Source of the DNA: an uncultured Clostridium sp.
GTDB lineage: Bacteria > Bacillota > Clostridia > Lachnospirales > Lachnospiraceae
Length of the DNA: 64,000 bases
Reading direction: 5' to 3'
Assembly (NCBI GenBank): GCA_900549235.1
Contig: URNT01000003.1
Span: forward strand, 94,008 to 158,007
Shown one piece after another: positions 34,180 through 42,241 of this stretch. A program made the translations under genes and the position numbers. Under the pieces are notes generated by a model that did not search any database, was not told the DNA's origin, and saw nothing but the letters and a program-made list of their open reading frames with translations. Positions within the stretch are counted from its first letter, which is position 1. Each line of letters starts with the position of its first letter.

Positions 34180-34822
34180 TGTGATCAACCCTTTCTGTTT
34201 CTGAAATATACCGGAGAATCAGTTTCTCTGCCTCCTCCTCCGAAAGATCGCAGCCCCGGTCCAGTCCCTGACTGGCAAGTTCTCTTAAAATACGTCCTCT
34301 GAGGGCTTGAGAGGACGGAAACTGTTCACGGACTATATCCCGGAGCCTGGAAAGCTGCAGGGCCAGATGGCCCAGGCCCTTTGGGAGGACCGGAAGGATC
34401 CGCCTTTTGACAGCTGCTGCAAGGGCAGGACTGTTTCCGCCGGTGGAGATAGCCAGGGTCACGGGACCGTCGGTGATCATAGAGGGAAAGAAAAAGGTAC
34501 ACAGCTCTCTCTCATCGGTTACATTTACCGGAAGCTTCCGGGCGCGGCAGACTGTTCCGATTTCCCGGTTCAGCTTCGGATCGGAGGAGGCGGCAATGAC
34601 AAAATCAGCCCCTTCAAGATCCTCCATCTGGAAGGGACGGAAGCACAGGGTCAGGGAGGGGTGGGAAAGCTCTCTAAGCTCCTGGTGCATTTCTGGTGCG
34701 ATCACCAGAAGCCGTGGGCCGAAGGAAAGAAGCTCCCGAACCTTTCTGAGAGCCACCTGTCCGCCTCCTGCAATGACCCAGCGGGTGTCTTTTATTTCTG
34801 TAAAAATGGGAAAACAGCTCAT
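34169..34822 (-). CDS. Precorrin-2 dehydrogenase / sirohydrochlorin ferrochelatase
   Basis: This is a 217-residue protein of the SirC/Met8/CysG-N family. It oxidises precorrin-2 to sirohydrochlorin with NAD and may also insert iron to give siroheme. Visible are the Rossmann GGGQVALRKVREL, the NVTDERELCTFFFP catalytic-Asp segment and AISTGGNSPALA. The C-terminal part is the helical dimerisation region. AAAGGAGC precedes the ATG at 34822. It is the first gene of the siroheme-Jet-reductase operon. No good promoter is visible between it and the hairpin upstream. Confidence 0.9.
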   Translation of the reverse strand: MSCFPIFTEIKDTRWVIAGGGQVALRKVRELLSFGPRLLVIAPEMHQELRELSHPSLTLCFRPFQMEDLEGADFVIAASSDPKLNREIGTVCRARKLPVNVTDERELCTFFFPSMITDGPVTLAISTGGNSPALAAAVKRRILPVLPKGLGHLALQLSRLRDIVREQFPSSQALRGRILRELASQGLDRGCDLSEEEAEKLILRYISETERVDHIDI

Positions 34823-34854
34823 GGCTGCTCCTTTCTGTTCCTAGAGTCTGTTTG

Positions 34855-34908
34855 AAAATGCGGAATAAGACGTAAGTCCGCCGGAATCAGCGGTCCTGCG
34901 TCTTATTC
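34855..34908 (-). terminator. Hairpin between carboxypeptidase gene and siroheme operon
   Basis: Ten perfect pairs (arms 34863-34872 and 34899-34908) enclose a loop that holds a smaller CCGC/GCGG stem. On the minus strand a short TTTT follows. It lies after the carboxypeptidase stop and may end that transcript. It could also attenuate read-through into the siroheme operon, which has no obvious promoter of its own. Confidence 0.6.
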
Positions 34909-34928
34909 AGATCAGGGCTATGTTCTGT

Positions 34929-36371
34929 TTATGATTCCTGGGAGTCCCGGCGCTGGCGGCGTTCTTCCAGAAGGCGTTCAAATTCTTCCTCTGAACAGCC
35001 GATCTCAGCCAGTCTCTGGCGTCGTTTTTCTCTGAGGATCCGTCTGCGCTCGGCCTCTTTCTTCTCCTGGCAGCGGAACCAGAAAATACCAGCAGCGATC
35101 AGGACCGCGATGATGCAGATTCCTCCAATCACCAGAGGCAGGAAGCCGGGAAGCTTAAGGGAAAAGCCGGGGGGATCTGTCCTTTGGGCATCGGAGGGCG
35201 TCCCTGTGTTCCCTTCTTCAGGAGGAGTGACGGCATCCTCTGCCTGGGCCCTGGTGGTATAAAGCCAGGCGCTTCCGATCTTCCGCTCATTATAGGTGTA
35301 GTCCATACGGGCAACGGCCTGATCCGGATGATCTTCTGGAAGGTCCGTTACAAAGGTTTTTTCCGCGTCGGTAAATTCTGCGTCATTTGGCAGTGTAAGG
35401 ACGGCGGAGGTGTCATAATAGAGCTCAGAGGGCTGATAGGTGTCAGCTCCGATGGTAACTGGATCTGAACCGGTGACGTAGTCGATCTCATTGTCTGAGA
35501 TATTTACATTTTTAAAGCGGGCAAAGCCGAAATCAAGAATGGTTTTGGTGTCGCTGTAGTGAGTCGCCTGGGTGCTTTTCAGGGTGACGGCGATCTGGCC
35601 GCGGTCACCGCGGCGGGCGTAGGTAACCAGGGTCTGGCCGGCAATGGAGGTGTAGCCTGTTTTTCCGGCTATGGCCTCAGGAAAATAGTTTGGATCATTT
35701 TCATCTTCTGTGATCAGAAGCTTGTGCTCCATGGAAAAGGTGCGTCCGTTTGGATTATTGATGGTAGCCGGAATGGAGGCTTTTTTTGTGGAGCTGATCT
35801 CAAGGAGGGTTTCATTTGAAAAAGCAGCCCTTGCCACCAGTGCCATATCGTAAGCAGAGGTCAGCTGAGTCTCGTCATTTAATCCGGATGGGTTTGCGAA
35901 ATGACTTTCTTCACAGCCAAGCTCTGCCACTTTGGCATTCATCATATCCACAAAAGCGTCACGGCTTCCTGCCACATGCTCTGCCAGGGCGTTGGCCGCC
36001 TGGTTGGAGGACTGGAGAAGCATGACATAAAGGCAGTCCCTTACAGAAAGGATGTCGCCTTCTTCTAACTGAAGCTTATTTCCGCTTCCGTCCTCTACGT
36101 TGTAAACCGCGTCATGGGAAAATGTGACCATGTCGTCCAGATTGCTGTTTTCAATGACAACAAGAGCGGTCAGGAGCTTGGTAATACTGGCCGGAGCCTT
36201 TTGAGCGTGGATATTCTGCCCAAACAAAACCGCCCCCGAATCCATATCCACAACAATGCCCGCTTCGGACTGGACTCCAGTATCAGAGGGCCAGTCCGGC
36301 TTCGCGTAGGCAGTTGTAAAAAGACTGATGCTCATCAAAAGACTGAGTAAGAAACACGCTGTTCTTTTCAT
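34929..36371 (-). CDS. D-alanyl-D-alanine carboxypeptidase with C-terminal membrane anchor
   Basis: This is a secreted S11-family carboxypeptidase of 480 residues. It has a Sec signal peptide (CFLLSLLMSISLFTTAYA), and active-site motifs SITK (residues about 62-65), SSN (SSNQAANALAEH) and KTG (AGKTGYT). After a Gly/Thr/Pro linker there is a transmembrane helix at about 415-440 (LPLVIGGICIIAVLIAAGIF) and a strongly charged cytoplasmic tail rich in Arg and Glu. The catalytic domain therefore faces outward with a C-terminal anchor. It is a second enzyme of this type in the window, unlike the lipoprotein form at 4842. The flanking intergenic region upstream is AT-rich, with no clear -35. Confidence 0.9.
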   Translation of the reverse strand: MKRTACFLLSLLMSISLFTTAYAKPDWPSDTGVQSEAGIVVDMDSGAVLFGQNIHAQKAPASITKLLTALVVIENSNLDDMVTFSHDAVYNVEDGSGNKLQLEEGDILSVRDCLYVMLLQSSNQAANALAEHVAGSRDAFVDMMNAKVAELGCEESHFANPSGLNDETQLTSAYDMALVARAAFSNETLLEISSTKKASIPATINNPNGRTFSMEHKLLITEDENDPNYFPEAIAGKTGYTSIAGQTLVTYARRGDRGQIAVTLKSTQATHYSDTKTILDFGFARFKNVNISDNEIDYVTGSDPVTIGADTYQPSELYYDTSAVLTLPNDAEFTDAEKTFVTDLPEDHPDQAVARMDYTYNERKIGSAWLYTTRAQAEDAVTPPEEGNTGTPSDAQRTDPPGFSLKLPGFLPLVIGGICIIAVLIAAGIFWFRCQEKKEAERRRILREKRRQRLAEIGCSEEEFERLLEERRQRRDSQES

Positions 36372-36560
36372 ATGTACCTCGTTATAGTTTTATCAGATTC
36401 TATCATAGTGCTGATGCCATATTTGATTATATTGGAACAGAGGGCGGATGTCAATCGTATTAACATTTCTTACAGGTTCTCTCAAAAAAATTAAGTGTGA
36501 TGAAAATAGGCTCTGAGTTATACTGAAAGAATTGGAATATATCACTTGGAGGAACGAAAG

Positions 36561-37469
36561 ATGGACCGTTTTATCAGTATGCTCAATGCCCAGCTGATGC
36601 TGCTTATCTATATGGCAGTGGGTATGTACTGTATGAAAATGCAGTATATCGACCAGAATACAAAGAAAAAGCTTGTAGACATTATTTTGAAGATCACACT
36701 TCCCTGTATGATCTTCCATTCCTTTAATAAGCCCCTTACGCCCAGGGTGCTTCTTGAAACTGCCATGATCTTTGCGGTGGCTTTTGGCGTTTCCATTTTA
36801 TCCCTGCTTCTTGGAAAGGTGATCTATAACCGGTATCCGCGGGAAAAACGAAGTATTCTCCAGTATTGTACCCTTGTGAACAATTCCGGTTTTCTGGGAA
36901 TGCCTATGGTGTCCTCTGTGTATGGAACAGACGGATTGTTTGCTGCCTCCATCTTCATTATCCCTAACCGGATTTTTATGTGGACAGCCGGGCTTTCTGT
37001 TTTTACGGAAGCGGATTTTAAGACAAAATGCAAAAATATCCTGCTGAATCCCTGTATCATTGCGGTGTTTCTGGGGTTATTCCGCAGGATTGTGAATGTG
37101 CCGGTTCCCGGATTTCTGGATACGGCTGTGTCAAATATAGGAGATGTGACCTCTCCTTTATCCATGATGGTGATTGGAACCATGCTGGTGGGCGTAAAAT
37201 GGAAGGCCCTGCTGGAGCCGAGTATCTTTTATCTGGCCTTTGTACGGCTGGTGGGCCTGCCTCTGGCCGCCCTGCTGATCCTGAAGAACCTTCCGGTGGA
37301 TCCCATGCTTACAGGCATTTCCCTGATCCTGACCGGAATGCCTGCAGGAAGCACCAGCGCCCTTCTGGCCGCAAAATACGGGGCCGATGAGGATTATGCG
37401 TCCAGGTGTATTGTAACGACCACATTGCTGTCGTTGGTTACGGTGCCTCTGCTGATGCTTCTTTTATAA
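36561..37469 (+). CDS. AEC family transporter
   Basis: This is a 302-residue auxin-efflux-carrier (AEC) family membrane protein with about ten transmembrane segments. In bacteria such carriers move small carboxylates such as malate; the substrate here is unknown. Markers are LPCMIFHSFNKP, NNSGFLGMPMV in the first repeat and GMPAGSTSALLAAKYGADEDYASRCIV near the C-terminus. The ATG at 36561 has GGAGG eight bases upstream; the TTG at 36546 precedes that site. It is one of only two plus-strand genes, divergent from the carboxypeptidase gene, with its own terminator. Confidence 0.88.
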   Translation: MDRFISMLNAQLMLLIYMAVGMYCMKMQYIDQNTKKKLVDIILKITLPCMIFHSFNKPLTPRVLLETAMIFAVAFGVSILSLLLGKVIYNRYPREKRSILQYCTLVNNSGFLGMPMVSSVYGTDGLFAASIFIIPNRIFMWTAGLSVFTEADFKTKCKNILLNPCIIAVFLGLFRRIVNVPVPGFLDTAVSNIGDVTSPLSMMVIGTMLVGVKWKALLEPSIFYLAFVRLVGLPLAALLILKNLPVDPMLTGISLILTGMPAGSTSALLAAKYGADEDYASRCIVTTTLLSLVTVPLLMLLL

Positions 37470-37498
37470 GCGGGTGTTTTGCTTTTAGCTGTGGGGAT

Positions 37499-37542
37499 GG
37501 CAGAGGGGTCATGATTTCTTATGACAGCCTCTGCCTTTCCTT
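37499..37542 (+). terminator. Terminator after AEC transporter gene
   Basis: Eight perfect GC-rich pairs (arms 37499-37506 and 37528-37535) with an inner GTCAT/ATGAC stem are followed by TTTCCTT on plus. It overlaps the end of the DUF3791 remnant. Confidence 0.8.
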
Positions 37543-37632
37543 AATGTACTGGTCAGTATCCTCTATAATATATTCTTCCCCAGTGGTGTGCAGCGCTTCA
37601 AAGCAGGCATAAATATAATCCCATACTCCCTG
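37519..37632 (-). pseudogene. C-terminal remnant of a DUF3791-like protein
   Basis: A 37-codon open stretch before a stop codon reads GVWDYIYACFEALHTTGEEY and then IIEDTDQYIKERQ. This is the C-terminal half of the DUF3791 family, small proteins often found in short toxin-antitoxin-like operons with DUF3990. No start codon or N-terminal half continues upstream in this frame, so the gene is truncated. The remnant lies between the AEC and ABC transporter loci and suggests a recombination junction. The family call is from memory of the motif. Confidence 0.55.
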
Positions 37633-37704
37633 TTTTTTCCATTTTATCACACATCCCAAAACGAGGAAACAGGAAGTTTTCCAGGCAAAGAGACCAGACA
37701 GGTA

Positions 37705-38520
37705 TCACCTTCTCTTCCTGCGTACAGCGCCCTTTCCTTTTCCCTTGGCGTTTACCTGTTTACGGAGGTTCATTTCTTTTTTGTTACTGGACATCAGTAA
37801 CAACAGTACCGCCCAGAGAACCATGATGCCCACTCCCATGATTGCCAGCAAAAAGTTTGGAGCAGTGGTTGTTCCGGCATATTCACTCATATCAAATCCC
37901 ACTAAAATCAGCGCCGCAGAAAATGGATAGGCACTGGCAAGGATACCGCCTTTGAAGAACATCATGCTGTATCCAAGGAAGAATGCCAGAATGGAACCGC
38001 CGAGATATGCCCCCCGGATCTGTCCAAAAATCAAGATCAGGGGCATACAGACCAGATAGGTCGTCAGAGCTGCCAGTACAATCTGAATGCCGCTATGAAA
38101 AAGCACCTCCACAGTCAGTCCAGCTAAGCCGGCTGCCAGCCCAGTAATCAGGGTAACGCCAACACTGTAAATTCCCAACAGAATGGAAAGCATACCGACC
38201 AAAAGCAGCTTTGCCCCCAACATTTTTGGCATAAAAACAGGAATTGTCATGATGTTTTTCAGTGTATCGTGGGCGGATTCCCTGTCGATGAGCCAGCTGC
38301 CGATCATCACCAGTGAAATCGGGAAAAACATCTGGGTATTGCCCCACACAACATTCTCAAAAAGCATGGGAAAATCATAGTTTGGATTTCGATACTCTGG
38401 CTCAACAATCAACTGGCTTCCATATTGCACCAACGGACAAAGTGCAAGCGCCACCAGCCCCACCCAAAGGATCTGACACCGGCGCAGTTTCAGTAATTCC
38501 GATTTTAATAAATTCCACAT
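37705..38520 (-). CDS. ABC exporter permease 2 (BcrB/MutG-like)
   Basis: This is a 271-residue ABC-2-type permease with about six transmembrane segments, of the group used for export of bacitracin, lantibiotics and similar peptides. It has the typical N-terminal LLKSELLKLRRCQILWV and a SAHDTLKNIMTIPV motif shared with the partner permease. The C-terminus is odd: after the last helix comes a strongly basic tail with repeated KGKGK and RRKRR. The start at 38520 is set by GGGGG upstream. It is the last gene of a three-gene exporter operon. Confidence 0.82.
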   Translation of the reverse strand: MWNLLKSELLKLRRCQILWVGLVALALCPLVQYGSQLIVEPEYRNPNYDFPMLFENVVWGNTQMFFPISLVMIGSWLIDRESAHDTLKNIMTIPVFMPKMLGAKLLLVGMLSILLGIYSVGVTLITGLAAGLAGLTVEVLFHSGIQIVLAALTTYLVCMPLILIFGQIRGAYLGGSILAFFLGYSMMFFKGGILASAYPFSAALILVGFDMSEYAGTTTAPNFLLAIMGVGIMVLWAVLLLLMSSNKKEMNLRKQVNAKGKGKGAVRRKRR

Positions 38521-38532
38521 AATCACACCCCC

Positions 38533-39327
38533 TTAAATCTCACGGCGCCGGTAAACCATCGCTATCAGCGCAAGAAATACAGCGGCTTCCGCAAATGCCA
38601 CGCCGAACACCTGTATATTATTCAAAAAATACGGGCTTATCCGTTCCAGTAGCTCTGCCAGCTCTTGGCTGATGCTGCCATAATCATAAAACTGGAATGT
38701 CCAGCGAAACGCCAACGGTCCCGGAAGCAAGGTTCCGGCATTCAGACCAAAAGGCTGTGTCAGAAAAGCATCGTTGTTAGTGAGAAGATAATTCAAAATG
38801 GTATAGAAAAAGGTTATCACTACCGACACGATATAGTTTTTATCAAGAAGGACGACTATCAAAATACAGGGGAGCGCGCCGACCCACATGATCACACCCT
38901 CTCCTATCCCTACCTGAAACAATTTCCAGAACCCCACCGGATTCCATCCTTGAATCAGCAAAGCCGCAAGAATTACCAATGCTCCAACCGCCATAAAGCC
39001 AATAGCAAACAGCAGTAAAACCAGCATCTTAGAAAGTACCAGCTTCGCTCTGTTCACCGGTATGGTAACAAGGTTTTTCAATGTGTCATTGTCCAACTCC
39101 TCAAACAGCAGATTGGAAGCCAGTATCACAAGAAGCGGCATCAAAAGAAGATATGCGCTGAGCTGGAACAACCCCGCCATCATATTGTTCGTAGCATCCA
39201 CATCCGTGTTCGCATCTGCCAGAAAAATAGCATAAGCCAATGGAAGCAAGGCGGAAAGGAACACAGAAATAAATACCAATGGCTTCCGTTTCAATTTCAA
39301 ACATTCGCATTTTATCAGTTTAAGCAA
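38533..39327 (-). CDS. ABC exporter permease 1 (MutE-like)
   Basis: This is a 264-residue ABC-2-type permease with six or so membrane spans, beginning LKLIKCECLKLKRKPLVFIS. It has the ELDNDTLKNLVTIPVNR coupling region that matches the second permease, and a C-terminal VYRRREI. It overlaps the ATPase gene by eight bases and is followed by the second permease after 12 bases, so the three form one transporter. The family protects cells against antimicrobial peptides or exports them; the substrate is unknown. Confidence 0.84.
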   Translation of the reverse strand: MLKLIKCECLKLKRKPLVFISVFLSALLPLAYAIFLADANTDVDATNNMMAGLFQLSAYLLLMPLLVILASNLLFEELDNDTLKNLVTIPVNRAKLVLSKMLVLLLFAIGFMAVGALVILAALLIQGWNPVGFWKLFQVGIGEGVIMWVGALPCILIVVLLDKNYIVSVVITFFYTILNYLLTNNDAFLTQPFGLNAGTLLPGPLAFRWTFQFYDYGSISQELAELLERISPYFLNNIQVFGVAFAEAAVFLALIAMVYRRREI

Positions 39328-40246
39328 TTCCTTCGCCTCCCGTCACACGCTTGAAGTAATCTTCAAGGCTTTCTTCTGAGGTATGCGCCTCCGATACCTC
39401 CAGTCCATTTTCTACAAAGGCTGTTACAAGCTTCCCAACAGACAGATCCAGGTTATGCAGGCGCAGATTGTGATCGTCCTGTATGGAGAAATGGCTTTCA
39501 TGGAAACTGCGTTCCAAAATTCTTGCCGCCTGTGCAGTATCCGAAAGCGTAAAATGAATATGCTTACTGCTTTTTTGCTCCAGCTCGGCAAGGCTTTCTT
39601 CTTCCAGCAATGTGCCCTGGTCGATAATTCCAATATCATCTGCCAGCAGGGAAATCTCCGAAAGAATATGACTGGAGATCAAAATGGTTTTTCCTCTTGC
39701 ATCGCAAAGCTCCCGAATAAAGGAGCGCACCTCTGCAATGCCGATGGGATCAAGACCGTTAATGGGCTCATCCAAAATCAAAAGCTCCGGATCGTGCATA
39801 ACGGCAAGGGCGATGGCAAGCCGCTGCTTCATGCCAAGGGAATACTGGGAAAAGAGCTTTTTATCTTTGCAGGGCAGTCCTACCAGATCCAGAGCATCTT
39901 TGATTGCATGATTGTTTGGTACGCCCCGCAGAGTAGCAAAAATACGCAGGTTTTCTGTGCCGGTCAGATTGGGATAAAAGCCAGGGGACTCGATCAGGCT
40001 GCCGATACGGGGCAGCAACTGCTTTTCATTTCCCTGCAAAGGCTTTCCCCAGATTTTGACCTCTCCGGAAGTCGGCTTCGTTAAGCCCAACAGCATCTTC
40101 ATGGCAGTCGTCTTTCCGGCTCCGTTTCTCCCAAGCAGACCGTAAATTCTCCCACGCTTCACATGGATATTTAAGCCAGCCACACTCTTTTGTGAGCCGT
40201 ATTGCTTCGTCAGATTTTTTGTTTCAATGATGTAATTTGTATTCAT
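39320..40246 (-). CDS. ABC exporter ATPase (BcrA/MutF-like)
   Basis: This is the ATP-binding subunit of the exporter, with 308 residues. It has Walker A GRNGAGKTT, Q-loop GSLIESPGFYPNLTG, signature SLGMKQRL, Walker B LLILDEPINGLDP and H-loop SSHILSE. The C-terminal 90 residues form a BcrA-type accessory domain. The ATG at 40246 has AGGAGG upstream. An open frame runs on to 40309 but lacks such a site. The promoter region with four 11-bp repeats lies immediately upstream, and a two-component system follows upstream of that. Confidence 0.92.
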   Translation of the reverse strand: MNTNYIIETKNLTKQYGSQKSVAGLNIHVKRGRIYGLLGRNGAGKTTAMKMLLGLTKPTSGEVKIWGKPLQGNEKQLLPRIGSLIESPGFYPNLTGTENLRIFATLRGVPNNHAIKDALDLVGLPCKDKKLFSQYSLGMKQRLAIALAVMHDPELLILDEPINGLDPIGIAEVRSFIRELCDARGKTILISSHILSEISLLADDIGIIDQGTLLEEESLAELEQKSSKHIHFTLSDTAQAARILERSFHESHFSIQDDHNLRLHNLDLSVGKLVTAFVENGLEVSEAHTSEESLEDYFKRVTGGEGIA

Positions 40247-40272
40247 ATTCAAAACCTCCTGTTCTGTAAGGT

Positions 40273-40278
40273 ATTCTA
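40273..40278 (-). promoter_or_regulatory. Activator-dependent -10 box of the ABC exporter operon
   Basis: TAGAAT on minus at 40273-40278 is a fair -10 box. The position 17 bases upstream reads AGGTTC, which is not a -35 box, and it falls inside the repeat array at 40283-40326. The promoter therefore probably needs the adjacent response regulator. Confidence 0.6.
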
Positions 40279-40282
40279 TCAC

Positions 40283-40326
40283 TCCAATCTTGCATGAACC
40301 TTGCCGCAACCTTGCATGAACCTTGC
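40283..40326 (-). repeat. Four tandem 11-bp direct repeats, probable response-regulator operator
   Basis: On minus the units read GCAAGGTTCAT, GCAAGGTTGCG, GCAAGGTTCAT and GCAAGATTGGA, in perfect 11-base phase. Direct repeats on one helix face next to a promoter without a -35 box are typical for OmpR-family regulators, and one is encoded 1 kb away. Confidence 0.75.
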
Positions 40327-40342
40327 AATTTAGGATAACGCT

Positions 40343-40379
40343 AAAATGACAAAGGCTCCCGCCGCCAGGACGGGAACCC
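40343..40379 (-). terminator. Terminator-like hairpin after the histidine kinase gene
   Basis: An eight-pair stem with one mismatch (arms 40354-40361 and 40371-40378) lies two bases after the kinase stop. The minus strand then reads TTTGTCATTTTA. It separates the two-component unit from the exporter promoter. Confidence 0.55.
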
Positions 40380-40381
40380 GC

Positions 40382-41299
40382 TCAATGATCCAGGAGAAAA
40401 AACAAAGCAAATTCCGCTCCTTTTCCCGGTACACTTTCAACTGTTATGCTTCCGCCCATCTTTTCTACAAGCTGATGGACAATAGAAAGGCCAAGGCCGC
40501 TGCCTTTCTCAGACCGGCCTTTATCACACTTATAAAGCCGTTCAAAAATGTGTTTTAAATCTTCTTTCTCAATTCCCACTCCATTATCTGCCAGCAGCAG
40601 CTCCATGTTATTTTCCTTCTTGGACAGGGTAATTTTAATTTTGTCCCCATGGCTGTGAGCGATTACATTTTGGATGAGATTATTTATGATTCTCATATAG
40701 CTGTCAGTATCTAATCTTGCCCGGACAGGCTGTTCGGGAATATCAATGTCATAATCAACCTGTTTATCTTCAAAAATAGGTATCCAGTCAATCAGGATAT
40801 TTCTTGTCAGCTCTGTGGCTTCAACACTCTGGATCTCCAAAGCAAACTCGTTGGAATTTAACTTGAACCAGTCAAAGAGTACATCAATATATTCTTTCAG
40901 ATCATAGGCTTTCCGGCGGGCGGTTTCGATATAATCATCCCGGTCTTTTCCTGTGACAAGCCCTTTGTGTGCAGCATCAAGATACCCGATCAGGGTTGTA
41001 AGAGGCGTCCGGACATCGTGGGAAAGGCTGGTCATAAGCTGGCGGTTGGTTTCTTCTGTCTGCCGGACAATCGAAAGTCTGCTTTCATAGGACACAACAA
41101 TCTCATTGATTTCATAGGCAAGAGGAGCTGCCAGTTCATTTGCTGCAGACAAAATTCGCCGATTGCCATTTCCATTTTTCACATCAATGAGAGCATCGGT
41201 CATTTCTGCAATCTGTTTCTTTACGCGCCGAATGAGAACGACGGAGGTCAGTATAGCCAAAACAGCAATCACAATGGACAAAAAAACGATCATTTCCAT
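40382..41299 (-). CDS. Sensor histidine kinase of exporter-linked two-component system
   Basis: This is a 305-residue kinase with one N-terminal transmembrane segment (about residues 3-24) and almost no extracellular part. It is an intramembrane-sensing type kinase, as is usual for peptide-antibiotic detoxification modules. The phosphorylated His94 lies in SLSHDVRTPL, and the ATPase part has NLIQNVIAHS, DNGVGI and GSGLGLS. It lies five bases after the response-regulator gene. The likely signal is a peptide or the transporter itself, by analogy with Bce/Bcr-type systems; this is inference. Confidence 0.9.
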   Translation of the reverse strand: MEMIVFLSIVIAVLAILTSVVLIRRVKKQIAEMTDALIDVKNGNGNRRILSAANELAAPLAYEINEIVVSYESRLSIVRQTEETNRQLMTSLSHDVRTPLTTLIGYLDAAHKGLVTGKDRDDYIETARRKAYDLKEYIDVLFDWFKLNSNEFALEIQSVEATELTRNILIDWIPIFEDKQVDYDIDIPEQPVRARLDTDSYMRIINNLIQNVIAHSHGDKIKITLSKKENNMELLLADNGVGIEKEDLKHIFERLYKCDKGRSEKGSGLGLSIVHQLVEKMGGSITVESVPGKGAEFALFFLLDH

Positions 41300-41304
41300 A
41301 CCAG

Positions 41305-41997
41305 CTATACCTCCTTATTAAAGCGGTAGCCAATCCCTTTGACTGTCTGGATATACTTTGGTTTTGAGGGATTGACTTCTAATTTTTTACGAAGCCGGCT
41401 GATAATTGCCATAATATTACTGTCATCATAGAAATATTCTTCGCCCCAAACTTCCTCATAAATCTGCTGTTTTGTCAAAATTTTTCCCTGATGTTTTGCA
41501 CAGTACAAGAGCAGATCAAATTCCTTTGGCGGAAGCGTGGAGGTGCCGTTTTCCGTAGTAACAGAACGATTTTCAAGGTCAATCTGCAACCCATCAAAAT
41601 CCAGTTTCTGTATGGTTCCGGCTTGCTGATTAAAGCGGGTGTAGCGGCGAATGAGGGACACAATACGGGCAATCAGTTCGTCCATATCAAAGGGCTTTGT
41701 CAGATAATCGTCCGCTCCGGCCCGTAAGCCCCGCACTTTAGAAATACTGTCATTTTTGGATGTGAACATCAAAATCGGCAGGCTGTTTTCCTTGCGGATT
41801 TCTTCCAGTGTTTCAAAGCCATCCATACCGGGCATCATCACATCCAGCACCACAAGCTGGTATTCCTTCTCTTTTAATTTCTGCAAGCCCTCTTTTCCGG
41901 TATTACAAAAATCGGCTTCTATATTTTCCGATTTTACGCTGCGTTTAATCAAAGCACACAGTTCTCTGTCATCATCTATAATCAAAATTTTATTCAT
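41305..41997 (-). CDS. OmpR-family response regulator
   Basis: This is a 230-residue regulator. The receiver domain (1-120) has the acidic pair IIDDD, phosphoryl Asp52 in LVVLDVMMPGMDG and the conserved Lys in KPFD. A winged-helix DNA-binding domain follows (about 130-228) with TLPPKEFDLLLY and VKGIGYRF. It starts its unit under the promoter at 42070-42098. Its likely target is the 11-bp repeat array at 40283-40326. The sequence looks more AT-rich than neighbouring housekeeping genes, which fits acquisition by transfer. Confidence 0.93.
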   Translation of the reverse strand: MNKILIIDDDRELCALIKRSVKSENIEADFCNTGKEGLQKLKEKEYQLVVLDVMMPGMDGFETLEEIRKENSLPILMFTSKNDSISKVRGLRAGADDYLTKPFDMDELIARIVSLIRRYTRFNQQAGTIQKLDFDGLQIDLENRSVTTENGTSTLPPKEFDLLLYCAKHQGKILTKQQIYEEVWGEEYFYDDSNIMAIISRLRKKLEVNPSKPKYIQTVKGIGYRFNKEV

Positions 41998-42069
41998 AGT
42001 GCAGTTCTCTCCCTTGCCAGGCGGCTTCTTTTCATGCTATATAGTCCATCTTGCACTTCCATAGGATAT

Positions 42070-42098
42070 ATTATAGTTCTCTGCCTCGAATAATACAA
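42070..42098 (-). promoter_or_regulatory. Sigma-A promoter for the two-component system
   Basis: A -35 box TTGTAT (42093-42098) and a perfect -10 box TATAAT (42070-42075) have 17-base spacing. The start codon lies about 70 bases further on. Confidence 0.75.
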
Positions 42099-42154
42099 GT
42101 TCCATCCCTTTCCAGTACAGGGTTTTCGCCATATTCTTATTTTTACTGCAGCGC

Positions 42155-42192
42155 AACAAAAATACAGCCCCAGACCGCAAACGGCCCGGAGC
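42155..42192 (-). terminator. Terminator after glucarate dehydratase gene
   Basis: Eleven pairs, three of them G-U wobbles that work only in the minus-strand RNA (arms 42167-42177 and 42182-42192), close a four-base loop. The minus strand then reads TGTATTTTTGTT. Confidence 0.7.
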
Positions 42193-42241
42193 CATATCTA
42201 TACAATACAACGATGATTTTTTTATATCAGAAACTGCCGCC

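Noticed and set aside
39383..40084. 233-codon plus-strand open frame opposite the exporter ATPase
   Set aside because: The minus-strand frame carries all ABC ATPase motifs; the plus frame has no recognisable domain or ribosome site.
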